This document shows, piece after piece, positions 7,836-15,045 of a DNA stretch of 64,000 bases. Positions within the stretch are counted from its first letter, which is position 1. Each line of letters begins with the position of its first letter. Source of the stretch: Pseudomonas sp. (GTDB lineage: Bacteria > Pseudomonadota > Gammaproteobacteria > Pseudomonadales > Pseudomonadaceae); assembly GCF_002796985.1 (NCBI RefSeq), contig NZ_PEKX01000007.1:672284-736283 (forward strand), written 5' to 3'. Under the pieces are notes generated by a model that was not told the origin of the DNA, did not search any database, and saw only the letters and a list, made by a program, of their open reading frames with translations. The translations under genes were made by a program, and so were the position numbers.

Positions 7836-9626
7836 ATGTCCGACGACTTCAACTTCGCCTCGCCACCCTTCGACCAGCTCCGCCCGCTGGAGCGCGAGCA
7901 ACTGCGCGATGCGCTGAGCGTGGGCTACTACACGGTCGACGAAGTGCTACTCGAAACCGGGGCGCCGGTGCCTTGCCTGTTCGTCCTGATGAAGGGCGTG
8001 ATCGAGGAGCGCGGCGAGGACGGCAAGCTGTTCGCCCACTACGGTGCCGAAGACCTGTTCGACGTGCGCGGGCTGTTCTCCGGCAGCAGCAAGCATCGCT
8101 ACCAGGCGGTGGAAGAGAGCATCGTCTACGAACTGCCGGCGGCGGTGTTCCACCAGCTGTGCATGGACAACCCACAGTTCGCCCGTTTCTTCCGCGCGGA
8201 CCTGGCCAGCAAGCGCCAGTTGGAGCGCCGTGACGGGCAGAACCTCGCCGAATTCATCCTCACCCGCATCGCCCCTGAACACCTGTTGCCGGCCATCGAA
8301 GTCGAGCCCGGTCTGCCGCTGGGGGATGCCGCGCGCCTGCAACTCAGCCAGGGCGCCGACGCTCTGCTGGTGCGCGAGGACGGCGCGCTGGGCATCGTGA
8401 CCCGCACCGACCTGATGACCGCGCACTTCCGCGATGGCTTCAGCGAGGCGCAACCCATCGGCCCGCTGGCGCACCGCCCGCTGAGCCACGTCGAACTGGG
8501 AGACTTTCTCTTCGACGCGATGATCCTCATGACCCGCCAGCGCATCGAGCGCGTGGCCGTGTGCGAGGAGGGCAGGGTGGTCGGCCTGTTGCACCTGACC
8601 CAGGTGCTCAGCCTGTTCTCCACCCATTCCCACGTGCTGGCGTTGCGCATTGCCCGCGCCGAAAGCGAGGCCGAGCTGCGCGCCGCCGCCGAGACCCTGC
8701 ACACGCTGATCGCGACCCTGGCGGGCAATGGCATCCGCCTGCGTTTCATCATGCAACTGGTCAGCGCGCTCAACGAACAACTGCTCGAGCGCCTGTTCGA
8801 ACTGCAGGTGCCGCCGGTGCTGCGCGGTCGCTGCTGCCTGCTGGTGATGGGCAGCGAAGGGCGCGCGGAGCAGCTGCTGAAGACCGACCAGGACAACGCG
8901 CTGATCCTCGACGACGGCCTGCCCATCGAGCAGGGCCTGTTGCTGATGCAGCGCTTCTCCGCTGCGTTGCTGGAGTTCGGCTATCCGCCGTGCCCTGGCG
9001 GCGTGATGGCCAGCCGGCCGGAGTGGTGCAAGCCGCTGTCGGAGTGGCAGCGCGAGTTGCGCGAGCTGCCGTTGCAAGGTCGCCCCGAACAGCTGATGCG
9101 CCTGTCGATCCTCGCCGATGCCTGGCCGGTGGCGGGCAACCGGCGTTTGTTCGACGGCTTGAGCGAATGCCTGCACGAACTGGCCGGCGACAGCAGCCGC
9201 TGGATGAGCGACCTGGCCCTGCCGGCCCTGCAGTTTGACACGCCACTGACCTTCCTCGGGCAGTTGAAGACCCAGGACGCGCACCTGGACGTGAAGCGTG
9301 GCGGCATCTTCCCCATCGTCCACGGCGCTCGCGTGCTGGCCGTGCGCGAAGGGTTGGACGAGCGCGGCACCCTCGGTCGCCTTGCCGCGCTGAAGGCGCT
9401 CGGCGTGCTGGATGAAGCGCTGGCCGACAACCTGGTCGAAGCCTTCGAACTGTTCCTCCAGCTGCGCCTGCGCCAGCAACTGGATGGCCAACGCGACGGC
9501 CGCGAACAGGGGCTCGATGTTTCCCGTCTCAGCCGCCACGAGCGCGACCTGCTGCGCTTCGGGCTGCACACGGTGAAGAAGTTCAAGCAGAGCCTGACCC
9601 GCCAATTTCACCTGGAGACCCGATGA
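7836..9626 (+). CDS. cNMP-binding/CBS/DUF294 putative nucleotidyltransferase
   Basis: 596 aa in four parts. Residues ~10-140 are a cyclic-nucleotide-binding-like domain. Residues ~150-285 are a CBS pair (LPLGDAARLQLSQ and VAVCEEGRVVGLL). Residues ~300-445 are a DUF294 nucleotidyltransferase domain with VMGSEGRAEQ then KTDQDNALIL, which resembles the G-S and D-x-D metal site of GlnD-type uridylyltransferases. The C-terminal DUF294 domain follows. The architecture suggests a signal-responsive protein nucleotidyltransferase; the target is unknown. It overlaps the next gene, a DnaQ-type exonuclease, by 4 bases. Together with actP this order is conserved in pseudomonads as I recall it, suggesting a link to acetate metabolism. 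Confidence 0.88.
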   Translation: MSDDFNFASPPFDQLRPLEREQLRDALSVGYYTVDEVLLETGAPVPCLFVLMKGVIEERGEDGKLFAHYGAEDLFDVRGLFSGSSKHRYQAVEESIVYELPAAVFHQLCMDNPQFARFFRADLASKRQLERRDGQNLAEFILTRIAPEHLLPAIEVEPGLPLGDAARLQLSQGADALLVREDGALGIVTRTDLMTAHFRDGFSEAQPIGPLAHRPLSHVELGDFLFDAMILMTRQRIERVAVCEEGRVVGLLHLTQVLSLFSTHSHVLALRIARAESEAELRAAAETLHTLIATLAGNGIRLRFIMQLVSALNEQLLERLFELQVPPVLRGRCCLLVMGSEGRAEQLLKTDQDNALILDDGLPIEQGLLLMQRFSAALLEFGYPPCPGGVMASRPEWCKPLSEWQRELRELPLQGRPEQLMRLSILADAWPVAGNRRLFDGLSECLHELAGDSSRWMSDLALPALQFDTPLTFLGQLKTQDAHLDVKRGGIFPIVHGARVLAVREGLDERGTLGRLAALKALGVLDEALADNLVEAFELFLQLRLRQQLDGQRDGREQGLDVSRLSRHERDLLRFGLHTVKKFKQSLTRQFHLETR

Positions 9627-10249
9627 ACGCCTGCATCGTTGCCCCCGATCCGCACTGGTCCGCCTGGCGCCGCCGTCTCTACTGGTGGCGGCACGACCCG
9701 GCGGAGGCGGAAGAGCTGGTGTCGCTGGACCTGGAGACCACCAGCCTCGACCCGCGCAAGGCCGACATCCTCAGCATCGGCGCGGTGGTGATCCGGCGTG
9801 GCAAGCTGATCCTCGGCGAGCGTCTGGAGCTGCTGGTGGAGCCGCCGCCGTCGCTGGACGGCGAGTCGATCCGCATCCACAAGCTGCGTCGCGCCGACCT
9901 CGAAGGCCAGCTGCCGCTGGTGGAGGCGCTGCGTCGGGTGCAGGCCTTCGTCGGCGACCGGCCGCTGCTGGGCTACTACCTGTCCTTCGATGTTGCCGTG
10001 CTGCGCCGACACTTGCGTGAGCAGTTCGATGCAACATTGGACAACCCTCGCGTGGAGGTCTCGGAGATCTACCACCGCAAGATGAGCCGGCGCTTTCCCG
10101 ACCTGCACCTGGACCTGCGCTTCGACACCCTGGCGCGCAACCTGGATATCCCCATCGAAGGCCGTCACACCGCCATCGGCGATGCGCGCACCGCCGCGCT
10201 GATGTTCCTGCGCCTGCGCAAGGGCTCGCTGCCCCGCGATCTGAGCTGA
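9623..10249 (+). CDS. DnaQ-like (DEDDh) 3'-5' exonuclease
   Basis: 208 aa. ExoI motif SLDLETTSLDP supplies the D-x-E metal ligands near residues 36-38. ExoII lies around LGYYLSFDVAVLRRHL. ExoIII is HTAIGDARTAA, with the catalytic His and Asp of the DEDDh class. It has no polymerase-binding tail, so it is a stand-alone nuclease and not the main PolIII epsilon subunit. Its ATG overlaps the stop of the DUF294 gene (ATGA), so the two are coupled. That pairing is conserved in many proteobacteria but its purpose is unclear. Confidence 0.88.
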   Translation: MNACIVAPDPHWSAWRRRLYWWRHDPAEAEELVSLDLETTSLDPRKADILSIGAVVIRRGKLILGERLELLVEPPPSLDGESIRIHKLRRADLEGQLPLVEALRRVQAFVGDRPLLGYYLSFDVAVLRRHLREQFDATLDNPRVEVSEIYHRKMSRRFPDLHLDLRFDTLARNLDIPIEGRHTAIGDARTAALMFLRLRKGSLPRDLS

Positions 10250-10369
10250 CTCCGGCGCGCGCAGATTCTTTGAATCTTCCGTGCGCCCTCCCAGTCGGAA
10301 ACGATAAGCGCTGGCCAATCGCACCACCGCGAGCCATCGCTCCTCGTTGACTGGAGGAGGAGAGACGAT

Positions 10370-10528
10370 ATGGGACTCGGGACCATCCTGTTGATCATTC
10401 TGATCCTGCTACTGATCGGCGGTCTGCCGGTCTTCCCCCACTCGCGCAGCTGGGGTTACGGCCCCTCGGGCGTGATTGGCGTGGTGCTGGTCGTGCTGCT
10501 GGTGCTGTTGTTGCTTGGGCGGATCTGA
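10370..10528 (+). CDS. DUF3309 micro-membrane protein
   Basis: 52 aa starting MGLGTILLII with the central motif LPVFPHSRSWGYGPSG and ending LLLLGRI. This is the complete pattern of DUF3309 proteins. It has two short membrane helices around a conserved aromatic loop. A strong GGAGGAGGAGAG ribosome site lies about 8 bases before the ATG. Function unknown; members are often induced by stress or stationary phase. Confidence 0.85.
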   Translation: MGLGTILLIILILLLIGGLPVFPHSRSWGYGPSGVIGVVLVVLLVLLLLGRI

Positions 10529-10548
10529 CCTGCCTCCGGCAAGAACAT

Positions 10549-10790
10549 CGCGGATGAATCCGCTCCTACGAAAAGCACCGAAATTCCCGGCATCGTAGGA
10601 GCAACTGTCTTCTTCTGAAAATCCGTGCCTGGGTTTTCCCTATCCCTGAAGGGAGAGGGAGCCGAGTCTGCCGGCTGATGCCATAGTTACATCCTGCTCC
10701 GAACTGTCCCCTCTCCCCCTGGGAGAGGGCTAGGGTGAGGGCAGGCCCTGGCACGGGATTTCAGGTAGGAGCGGACTCCGTCCGCAATTG
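10549..10790. repeat. cluster of REP-like and other intergenic palindromes
   Basis: The roughly 400 bases between 10529 and 10928 hold no gene. CGCGGATGAATCCGCTCCTAC (10549) and GTAGGAGCGGACTCCGTCCGC (10765) are oppositely oriented REP-type units. Between them are GAAGGGAGAGGGAG near 10647 and CCCTCTCCCCCTGGGAGAGGG near 10709, the latter a perfect hairpin of the kind dispersed in Pseudomonas genomes. Confidence 0.7.
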
Positions 10791-10827
10791 CTCGACCCTC
10801 GCTCTGGCGGGTATCAGCTTTCCCCGC

Positions 10828-10871
10828 ATACGTCACAGCGCCGATACGTCACAGGGTGATTCGTCGCACAG
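10828..10871 (+). promoter_or_regulatory. three tandem operator-like repeats before the 10929 gene
   Basis: ATACGTCACAG at 10828, the same 11-mer at 10844, and ATTCGTCGCACAG at 10859 form a 15-16 bp tandem array. It ends ~57 bases before the start codon, upstream of a possible -10 (TTAACATACT around 10890). It looks like an array of regulator half-sites; the regulator is unknown. Confidence 0.4.
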
Positions 10872-10928
10872 CCCTGGCGGAGTGCCTGTATTAACATACT
10901 GGGCCTTTGCCATCAGGGAGTCTTAGGG

Positions 10929-11228
10929 ATGCTGGGCGTTGTACTGGTTGTGCTGGGCGTGGTGTGGTTGCTCGTCCAGTGCGGGCTGGGCCTGCTGCCG
11001 CTGGCCGAAGCCATGACCCTGGACCCGGTGGTCAACCTCGATCGCTATTGGCAGTTCGCCTTCCTCGGCCCGGCCCTTCCCGTGGCCTTGGGCATCTTCA
11101 TACTGCGCTACCGCATCAGCGGCTTGGCCCAGCTCAAGCGCGAGCGCATCAACTGTGCTGCCCACCTGCTTGTCGCCGCCGGTATCGCCCTGGTGCTGGG
11201 CAAGCTCTGCGTGCTTCTCCAGGCCTGA
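10929..11228 (+). CDS. small inner-membrane protein, unknown function
   Basis: 99 aa with three hydrophobic helices: residues 2-22, ~44-62 (AFLGPALPVALGIFILRY) and ~77-97. A cytoplasmic loop of basic residues (AQLKRERIN) lies between the second and third. The ATG has AGGGAG seven bases upstream. I recognise no family. The tandem repeats 60-100 bases upstream imply specific regulation. Confidence 0.65.
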   Translation: MLGVVLVVLGVVWLLVQCGLGLLPLAEAMTLDPVVNLDRYWQFAFLGPALPVALGIFILRYRISGLAQLKRERINCAAHLLVAAGIALVLGKLCVLLQA

Positions 11229-11395
11229 CCTGCACCCCATGAAGCGCTAGTGCGCCGGCGGTTTGCCAGGGGCATTCAGCGCCCTGATTTCGCCGCTGGA
11301 AGCACAAAGCCTTGGTTACACTTCGGGCCACAGTCGTCGACAAAGCGTTGTCGATCACCCGTCCCGAACAAGACAAGAAAAGGCAGACCTCCCCT

Positions 11396-12208
11396 ATGCA
11401 AAATCGCATCATGATCACCGGCGCCGGTTCCGGCCTCGGACGCGAAATCGCCCTGCGCTGGGCCCGCGAGGGCTGGAAGCTGGCGCTGGCCGACGTCAAC
11501 GAAGCAGGCCTTGCCCAAACCCTCAAGCTGGTGCGCGAGGCCGGCGGTGACGGCTTTACCCAGCGCTGCGACGTGCGCGACTACAGCCAGCTGACCCAGC
11601 TGGCGCAGTCCTGCGAAGAGAAATTCGGTGGCATCGACATCATCGTCAACAACGCCGGCGTTGCCTCCGGCGGGTTCTTCAGCGAACTGTCGCTGGAAGA
11701 CTGGGACTGGCAGATCTCGATCAACCTGATGGGCGTGGTCAAGGGCTGCAAGGCCTTCCTGCCGCTGCTGGAGAAGAGCAAGGGACGCATCGTCAACATC
11801 GCTTCCATGGCCGCGCTGATGCAGGGCCCGGCGATGAGCAACTACAACGTGGCCAAGGCCGGCGTGGTGGCGCTCTCGGAAAGCCTGCTGGCCGACCTCA
11901 GCCTGGTCGATGTGAAGGTCCACGTGGTCTGCCCGTCGTTCTTCCAGACCAACCTGCTGGACTCCTTCCGCGGCCCGAGCCCGGAGATGAAGACCCAGGT
12001 CGGCAAGCTGCTGGAAAGCTCGCCGATCAGCGCTGCCGACATCGCCGACTACATCCACCAGGAAGTGGCCCGCGACGTGTTCATGATCCTGCCCCACGAA
12101 CAGGGCCGCATGGCCTGGCAGATCAAGCAACAGAACCCCCAGGCGATCTACGACGAGATGGCGAAAATGGCGGAGAAGATGCAGGCCAAACGCCGTAGTC
12201 TCTCCTGA
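11396..12208 (+). CDS. short-chain dehydrogenase/reductase
   Basis: 270 aa starting MQNRIMITGAGSGLG; an open frame reaches 28 codons further upstream but the cofactor motif belongs at the N-terminus. TGAGSGLG is the Rossmann TGxxxGxG motif. IVNNAGVASGG holds the structural NNAG. Catalytic Ser-Tyr-Lys lie in IASMAALMQGPAMSNYNVAK. The residue after the second beta-strand is Asp (ADVNEAG), which favours NAD over NADP. The C-terminus is basic and helical (MAEKMQAKRR). Substrate unknown; it is a classical SDR of the type annotated as a general oxidoreductase. It is followed by a terminator. Confidence 0.88.
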   Translation: MQNRIMITGAGSGLGREIALRWAREGWKLALADVNEAGLAQTLKLVREAGGDGFTQRCDVRDYSQLTQLAQSCEEKFGGIDIIVNNAGVASGGFFSELSLEDWDWQISINLMGVVKGCKAFLPLLEKSKGRIVNIASMAALMQGPAMSNYNVAKAGVVALSESLLADLSLVDVKVHVVCPSFFQTNLLDSFRGPSPEMKTQVGKLLESSPISAADIADYIHQEVARDVFMILPHEQGRMAWQIKQQNPQAIYDEMAKMAEKMQAKRRSLS

Positions 12209-12327
12209 TATTCACACGGGTCTTGCCCCCTTTCGGTGCAGTGAAAGAGAGGGCTTGCCCAGGTCAGTGCAAAGGGTTAGTTTTAGTCACCGGCCTGCCT
12301 GGCTGTGAAGTACGTTGGACCCCGGTG

Positions 12328-12360
12328 AAAGCCCCGCTCATGTCGCGGGGCTTTTGCTTT
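12328..12360 (+). terminator. rho-independent terminator after the SDR gene
   Basis: AAAGCCCCGC-TCATGTC-GCGGGGCTTTT followed by GCTTTTT: a strong GC stem with a T-rich tail. Confidence 0.88.
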
Positions 12361-12451
12361 TTCGGGCCACTGCGCAGCGGTGGGGATTCGCGCTTTGCGT
12401 GTGGGCAGGCCTGTGTTAGAAGGCTTGCGTGTTATTGAAGGAAGAACCCGC

Positions 12452-12877
12452 TTGCACTGTGAATCCATCGTCTATGGCTGTATCCGCGACTGGCCCGGCG
12501 ACTCGATGGAGCGCCGCCTGCGCCGTGCCGCCAACCGCAAGGTGCTCGACAGCCTGCCCATGGGCGAGGCCTGGCCGTTCCTCGGCCGCGAGATGTTCAG
12601 CCGCTGCGAGACCGAGGGCGCGGGCCTCTACCAGTCCCAGGTGATCCATTTCGGCGCCAGCTACCAGACCATCGAATACGAGTGGAAACTCTGGGTCGAA
12701 CAGTTCGAAGCCCTGCTGCGCCGCCTCTACTGGGCCAGCGCGGTGGTGCACCTGGAAACCGAAGTCAACGGCAGCCACACCTTCCGCTGGGAATCCGAGA
12801 ACGGCTTCCACAGCCCTCGCGAAGGTGAGCTGAAAGTACGCTGCGCCTGGGAACGCGAGGGCGGCCTGCGCGGCTGA
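12452..12877 (+). CDS. conserved hypothetical protein (~141 aa)
   Basis: I place the start at a TTG (reading HCESIVYGCIRD) because AAGGAAG lies 8 bases upstream. An in-frame ATG at 12380 would give 165 aa but is only ~20 bases past a terminator and lacks a ribosome site. The protein is soluble, acidic and aromatic-rich, with LGREMFSRCETEG, HFGASYQTIEYEW and HTFRWESENGFHSP. No catalytic motif is apparent and I do not recognise a function. It lies 20 bases before the ynfA-type gene, so they probably form one transcript. Confidence 0.6.
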   Translation: MHCESIVYGCIRDWPGDSMERRLRRAANRKVLDSLPMGEAWPFLGREMFSRCETEGAGLYQSQVIHFGASYQTIEYEWKLWVEQFEALLRRLYWASAVVHLETEVNGSHTFRWESENGFHSPREGELKVRCAWEREGGLRG

Positions 12878-12897
12878 GCCCTCCAGGAAAGACCGCT

Positions 12898-13227
12898 GTG
12901 ATCAACTACCTCTGGTTCGTCCTCGCCGCGTTCTGCGAGATCGGCGGCTGTTACGCCTTCTACCTCTGGCTGCGCCTGGACAAGAGCGCCCTGTGGATAA
13001 TTCCCGGCCTGCTCAGCCTGACCGTCTTCGCTCTGCTGCTCACCCGCGTCGAAGCCAACTACGCCGGGCGTGCCTATGCCGCGTACGGCGGCATCTATGT
13101 CGCCGCCTCGCTGTTCTGGCTGGCCTTCGTCGAGAAGAGTCGCCCGCTGTGGAGCGACTGGGTGGGCGTGGCGCTGTGCGTGATCGGCGCCAGCGTGGTG
13201 CTGCTCGGGCCGCGCTTCGCGCCCTGA
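12898..13227 (+). CDS. ynfA: YnfA family (UPF0060) membrane protein
   Basis: 109 aa from a GTG start with CCAGGAAAG upstream. There are four membrane helices. Hallmarks of the family are FCEIGGCYAFYLWLRL in helix 1, AYAAYGGIYVAASLFWL in helix 3 and GVALCVIGASVVLLGPR in helix 4. Size and layout resemble small multidrug resistance (SMR) proteins; some homologues give weak efflux. The physiological substrate is not established. Confidence 0.9.
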   Translation: MINYLWFVLAAFCEIGGCYAFYLWLRLDKSALWIIPGLLSLTVFALLLTRVEANYAGRAYAAYGGIYVAASLFWLAFVEKSRPLWSDWVGVALCVIGASVVLLGPRFAP

Positions 13228-13277
13228 TCCGCTCAACATCTGGCGAATAACGCCGACGGCGTTATGCAGCCTGAACC

Positions 13278-13366
13278 TGTAGGAGCGAGCTTGCTCGCGA
13301 ACGGAGTAACCGGCTGCCGATGAGTGGTCGGCGAGCGCCGGGTTGGCGAGCAAGCTCGCTCCTACA
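13278..13366. repeat. REP doublet (REPIN), GTAGGAGCGAGC family
   Basis: Left arm TGTAGGAGCGAGCTTGCTCG and right arm beginning GGCGAGCAAGCTCGCTCC are inverted copies about 40 bases apart. Each arm is itself a palindromic hairpin. Left arm and right arm match almost perfectly. This is the typical paired REP of Pseudomonas, mobilised by a RAYT transposase encoded elsewhere. Confidence 0.9.
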
Positions 13367-13401
13367 AGGGGCCTGCTCCCACTTTGCCACTGAGCTTCAG
13401 C

Positions 13402-13481
13402 GTAGGATGGATGGAGCTTGCGATACCCATGCTGTGGGTGCGTGCAATCGATGGGTATCGCTGCGCTCCACGCCATCCTAC
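13402..13481. repeat. dispersed 80-bp palindromic repeat, GTAGGATGG family (copy 1)
   Basis: Begins GTAGGATGGATGGAGCTTGC followed by GATACCCAT, and ends ATGGGTATCGCTGCGCTCC followed by ACGCCATCCTAC. The two ends are inverted copies of each other. A second copy lies at 44747-44829. With the REPIN it fills the 303-base gap between ynfA and the yheU-type gene, which has no coding capacity. Confidence 0.85.
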
Positions 13482-13530
13482 GTGGTATTCAGCCGGCGCA
13501 ATGGGCATGAAACGTTCCAGAACGGCTATG

Positions 13531-13761
13531 TCAGTCCTCCAGCCACTCCCTCGGCACTTCGCTTTTCAGCATCAACTGGCACTGCTGGCTTTCCGGGTCG
13601 AAGACGATCACCGCCTCGCCGCGCTTGAGCGCATGCCGCGCGCGCTCCACGCGCACATCCAGCGGCGTGTCGTCGCCGTTGTCGGTGCCTTCGCGGGTGA
13701 CGAAGTCTTCCAGCAGGTTGTTGAGGGTGTCGGCTTCGATGAGCTCGAAGGGGATCAGCAT
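13531..13761 (-). CDS. YheU family (UPF0270) protein
   Basis: 76 aa beginning MLIPFELIEADTLNNLLEDF, with the family phrases FVTREGTDNG and ALKRGEAVIVFDPESQQC. These match the UPF0270/YheU pattern over its whole length. It is a small cytosolic protein of unknown function that usually stands alone, as here. The 60 bases between it and the M42 peptidase gene behind it contain no evident signal. Confidence 0.88.
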   Translation of the reverse strand: MLIPFELIEADTLNNLLEDFVTREGTDNGDDTPLDVRVERARHALKRGEAVIVFDPESQQCQLMLKSEVPREWLED

Positions 13762-13821
13762 GACTGGCTACTCGTGAATCGCAGCGCGGGATTGTAGTCC
13801 CGCGCTGCGCCGAGTGCAGCC

Positions 13822-15045
13822 TCAGTTCTTGTTCCGGTCCGGGTCCTTGCCCTTGTCGGACGCCCCATCGCCGCTGTCGATCAGGTCGTCCACCGGCGGC
13901 ACATGGGTGGTGCTTTCCATGTGCACCGGATGCTCCAGCTGCTTGCTGAAGCGCTCCAGCGTGCCCTCGCTGGGTTCCGCATCGCTGTCGAACACCGGCG
14001 GGCTAAGCATGTAGGCAGTGAGCAGTTTTGCCAGCGCGGCGAGGCTGTCGATATGGGTGCGTTCGTAGCCATGGGTGGCATCGCAACCGAAGGCCAGCAG
14101 CGCGGTGCGGATGTCATGGCCGGCGGTGATCGCCGACTGCGCATCGCTGTGGTAGTAGCGGAACAGGTCCCGGCGCACCGGCACCTCGTGGCGTTCGCCC
14201 AGGCGCAGCAGGTGGCGCGAGAGGTGGAAGTCGTAAGGCCCGCCGGAGTCCTGCAGCGCCACGCTCACCGCGTGTTCGCTGGAGTTCTGCCCCTCGGCCA
14301 CCGGGGCGATGTCGATGCCGACGAACTCGCTGACGTCCCAGGGCAGCGCGCCGGCCGCGCCGGAGCCGATCTCCTCTGTGATGGTGAACAGTGGGTGGCA
14401 GTCGATGGGCGGCACCTGGCCGTTCTCCACGATGGCCTTCAGCGCGGCCAGCAGCGCGGCGACGCCGGCCTTGTCGTCGAGGTGGCGGGCGCTGATGTGG
14501 CCGCTTTCGGTGAACTCCGGCAGTGGGTCGAAGGCAACGAAGTCGCCAATGGCCACGCCAAGGGATTCACTGTCAGCGCGGCTGGCGGTGTAGGTGTCCA
14601 GGCGCAGCTCGACGTGGTCCCAACTGATCGGCAGGGTATCCACGGCGGTATTGAAGGCGTGCCCGGAGGCCAGCAGCGGCAGCACGCTGCCACGGAACAC
14701 GCCGTTCTCGCAGAACACCGTGACCCGGCTGCCCTCGGCGAAGCGGCTCGACCAGCAGCCCACTGGCGCCAGTGCCAGGCGACCATTGGGTTTGATCTCG
14801 CGGACAATCGCGCCAATCGTGTCGAGGTGAGCAGAGACCGCGCGGTCCGGGCTCTTGCGCCGGCCCAGCAGGGTCGCGCGGATGGTCCCGCGGCGGGTCA
14901 TCTCGAAGGGCACGCCGATCTCTTCCAGCCGCTCGGCGACGTAGCGCACGATGGTGTCGGTGAAGCCGGTGGGGCTGGGGATGGCGAGCATTTCCAGCAG
15001 CACGCGTTGCAGGTAGTTCAGGTCCGGTTGTGGCAATGGGCTCAT
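13822..15045 (-). CDS. M42-family peptidase of the NAGGN osmoprotectant operon
   Basis: 407 aa. Dinuclear zinc ligands are recognisable in SAHLDTIGAIV (His), ARHLDDKAGVAAL (Asp bridging), TITEEIGSGA (catalytic Glu pair), VGIDIAP (Asp) and the C-terminal YERTHID (His). This specific branch of M42 aminopeptidases co-occurs with the N-acetylglutaminylglutamine amide (NAGGN) genes. It may recycle or degrade the dipeptide, but that is inferred from context. Its ATG overlaps the ngs stop by 4 bases (ATGA), showing coupling. Confidence 0.9.
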   Translation of the reverse strand: MSPLPQPDLNYLQRVLLEMLAIPSPTGFTDTIVRYVAERLEEIGVPFEMTRRGTIRATLLGRRKSPDRAVSAHLDTIGAIVREIKPNGRLALAPVGCWSSRFAEGSRVTVFCENGVFRGSVLPLLASGHAFNTAVDTLPISWDHVELRLDTYTASRADSESLGVAIGDFVAFDPLPEFTESGHISARHLDDKAGVAALLAALKAIVENGQVPPIDCHPLFTITEEIGSGAAGALPWDVSEFVGIDIAPVAEGQNSSEHAVSVALQDSGGPYDFHLSRHLLRLGERHEVPVRRDLFRYYHSDAQSAITAGHDIRTALLAFGCDATHGYERTHIDSLAALAKLLTAYMLSPPVFDSDAEPSEGTLERFSKQLEHPVHMESTTHVPPVDDLIDSGDGASDKGKDPDRNKN

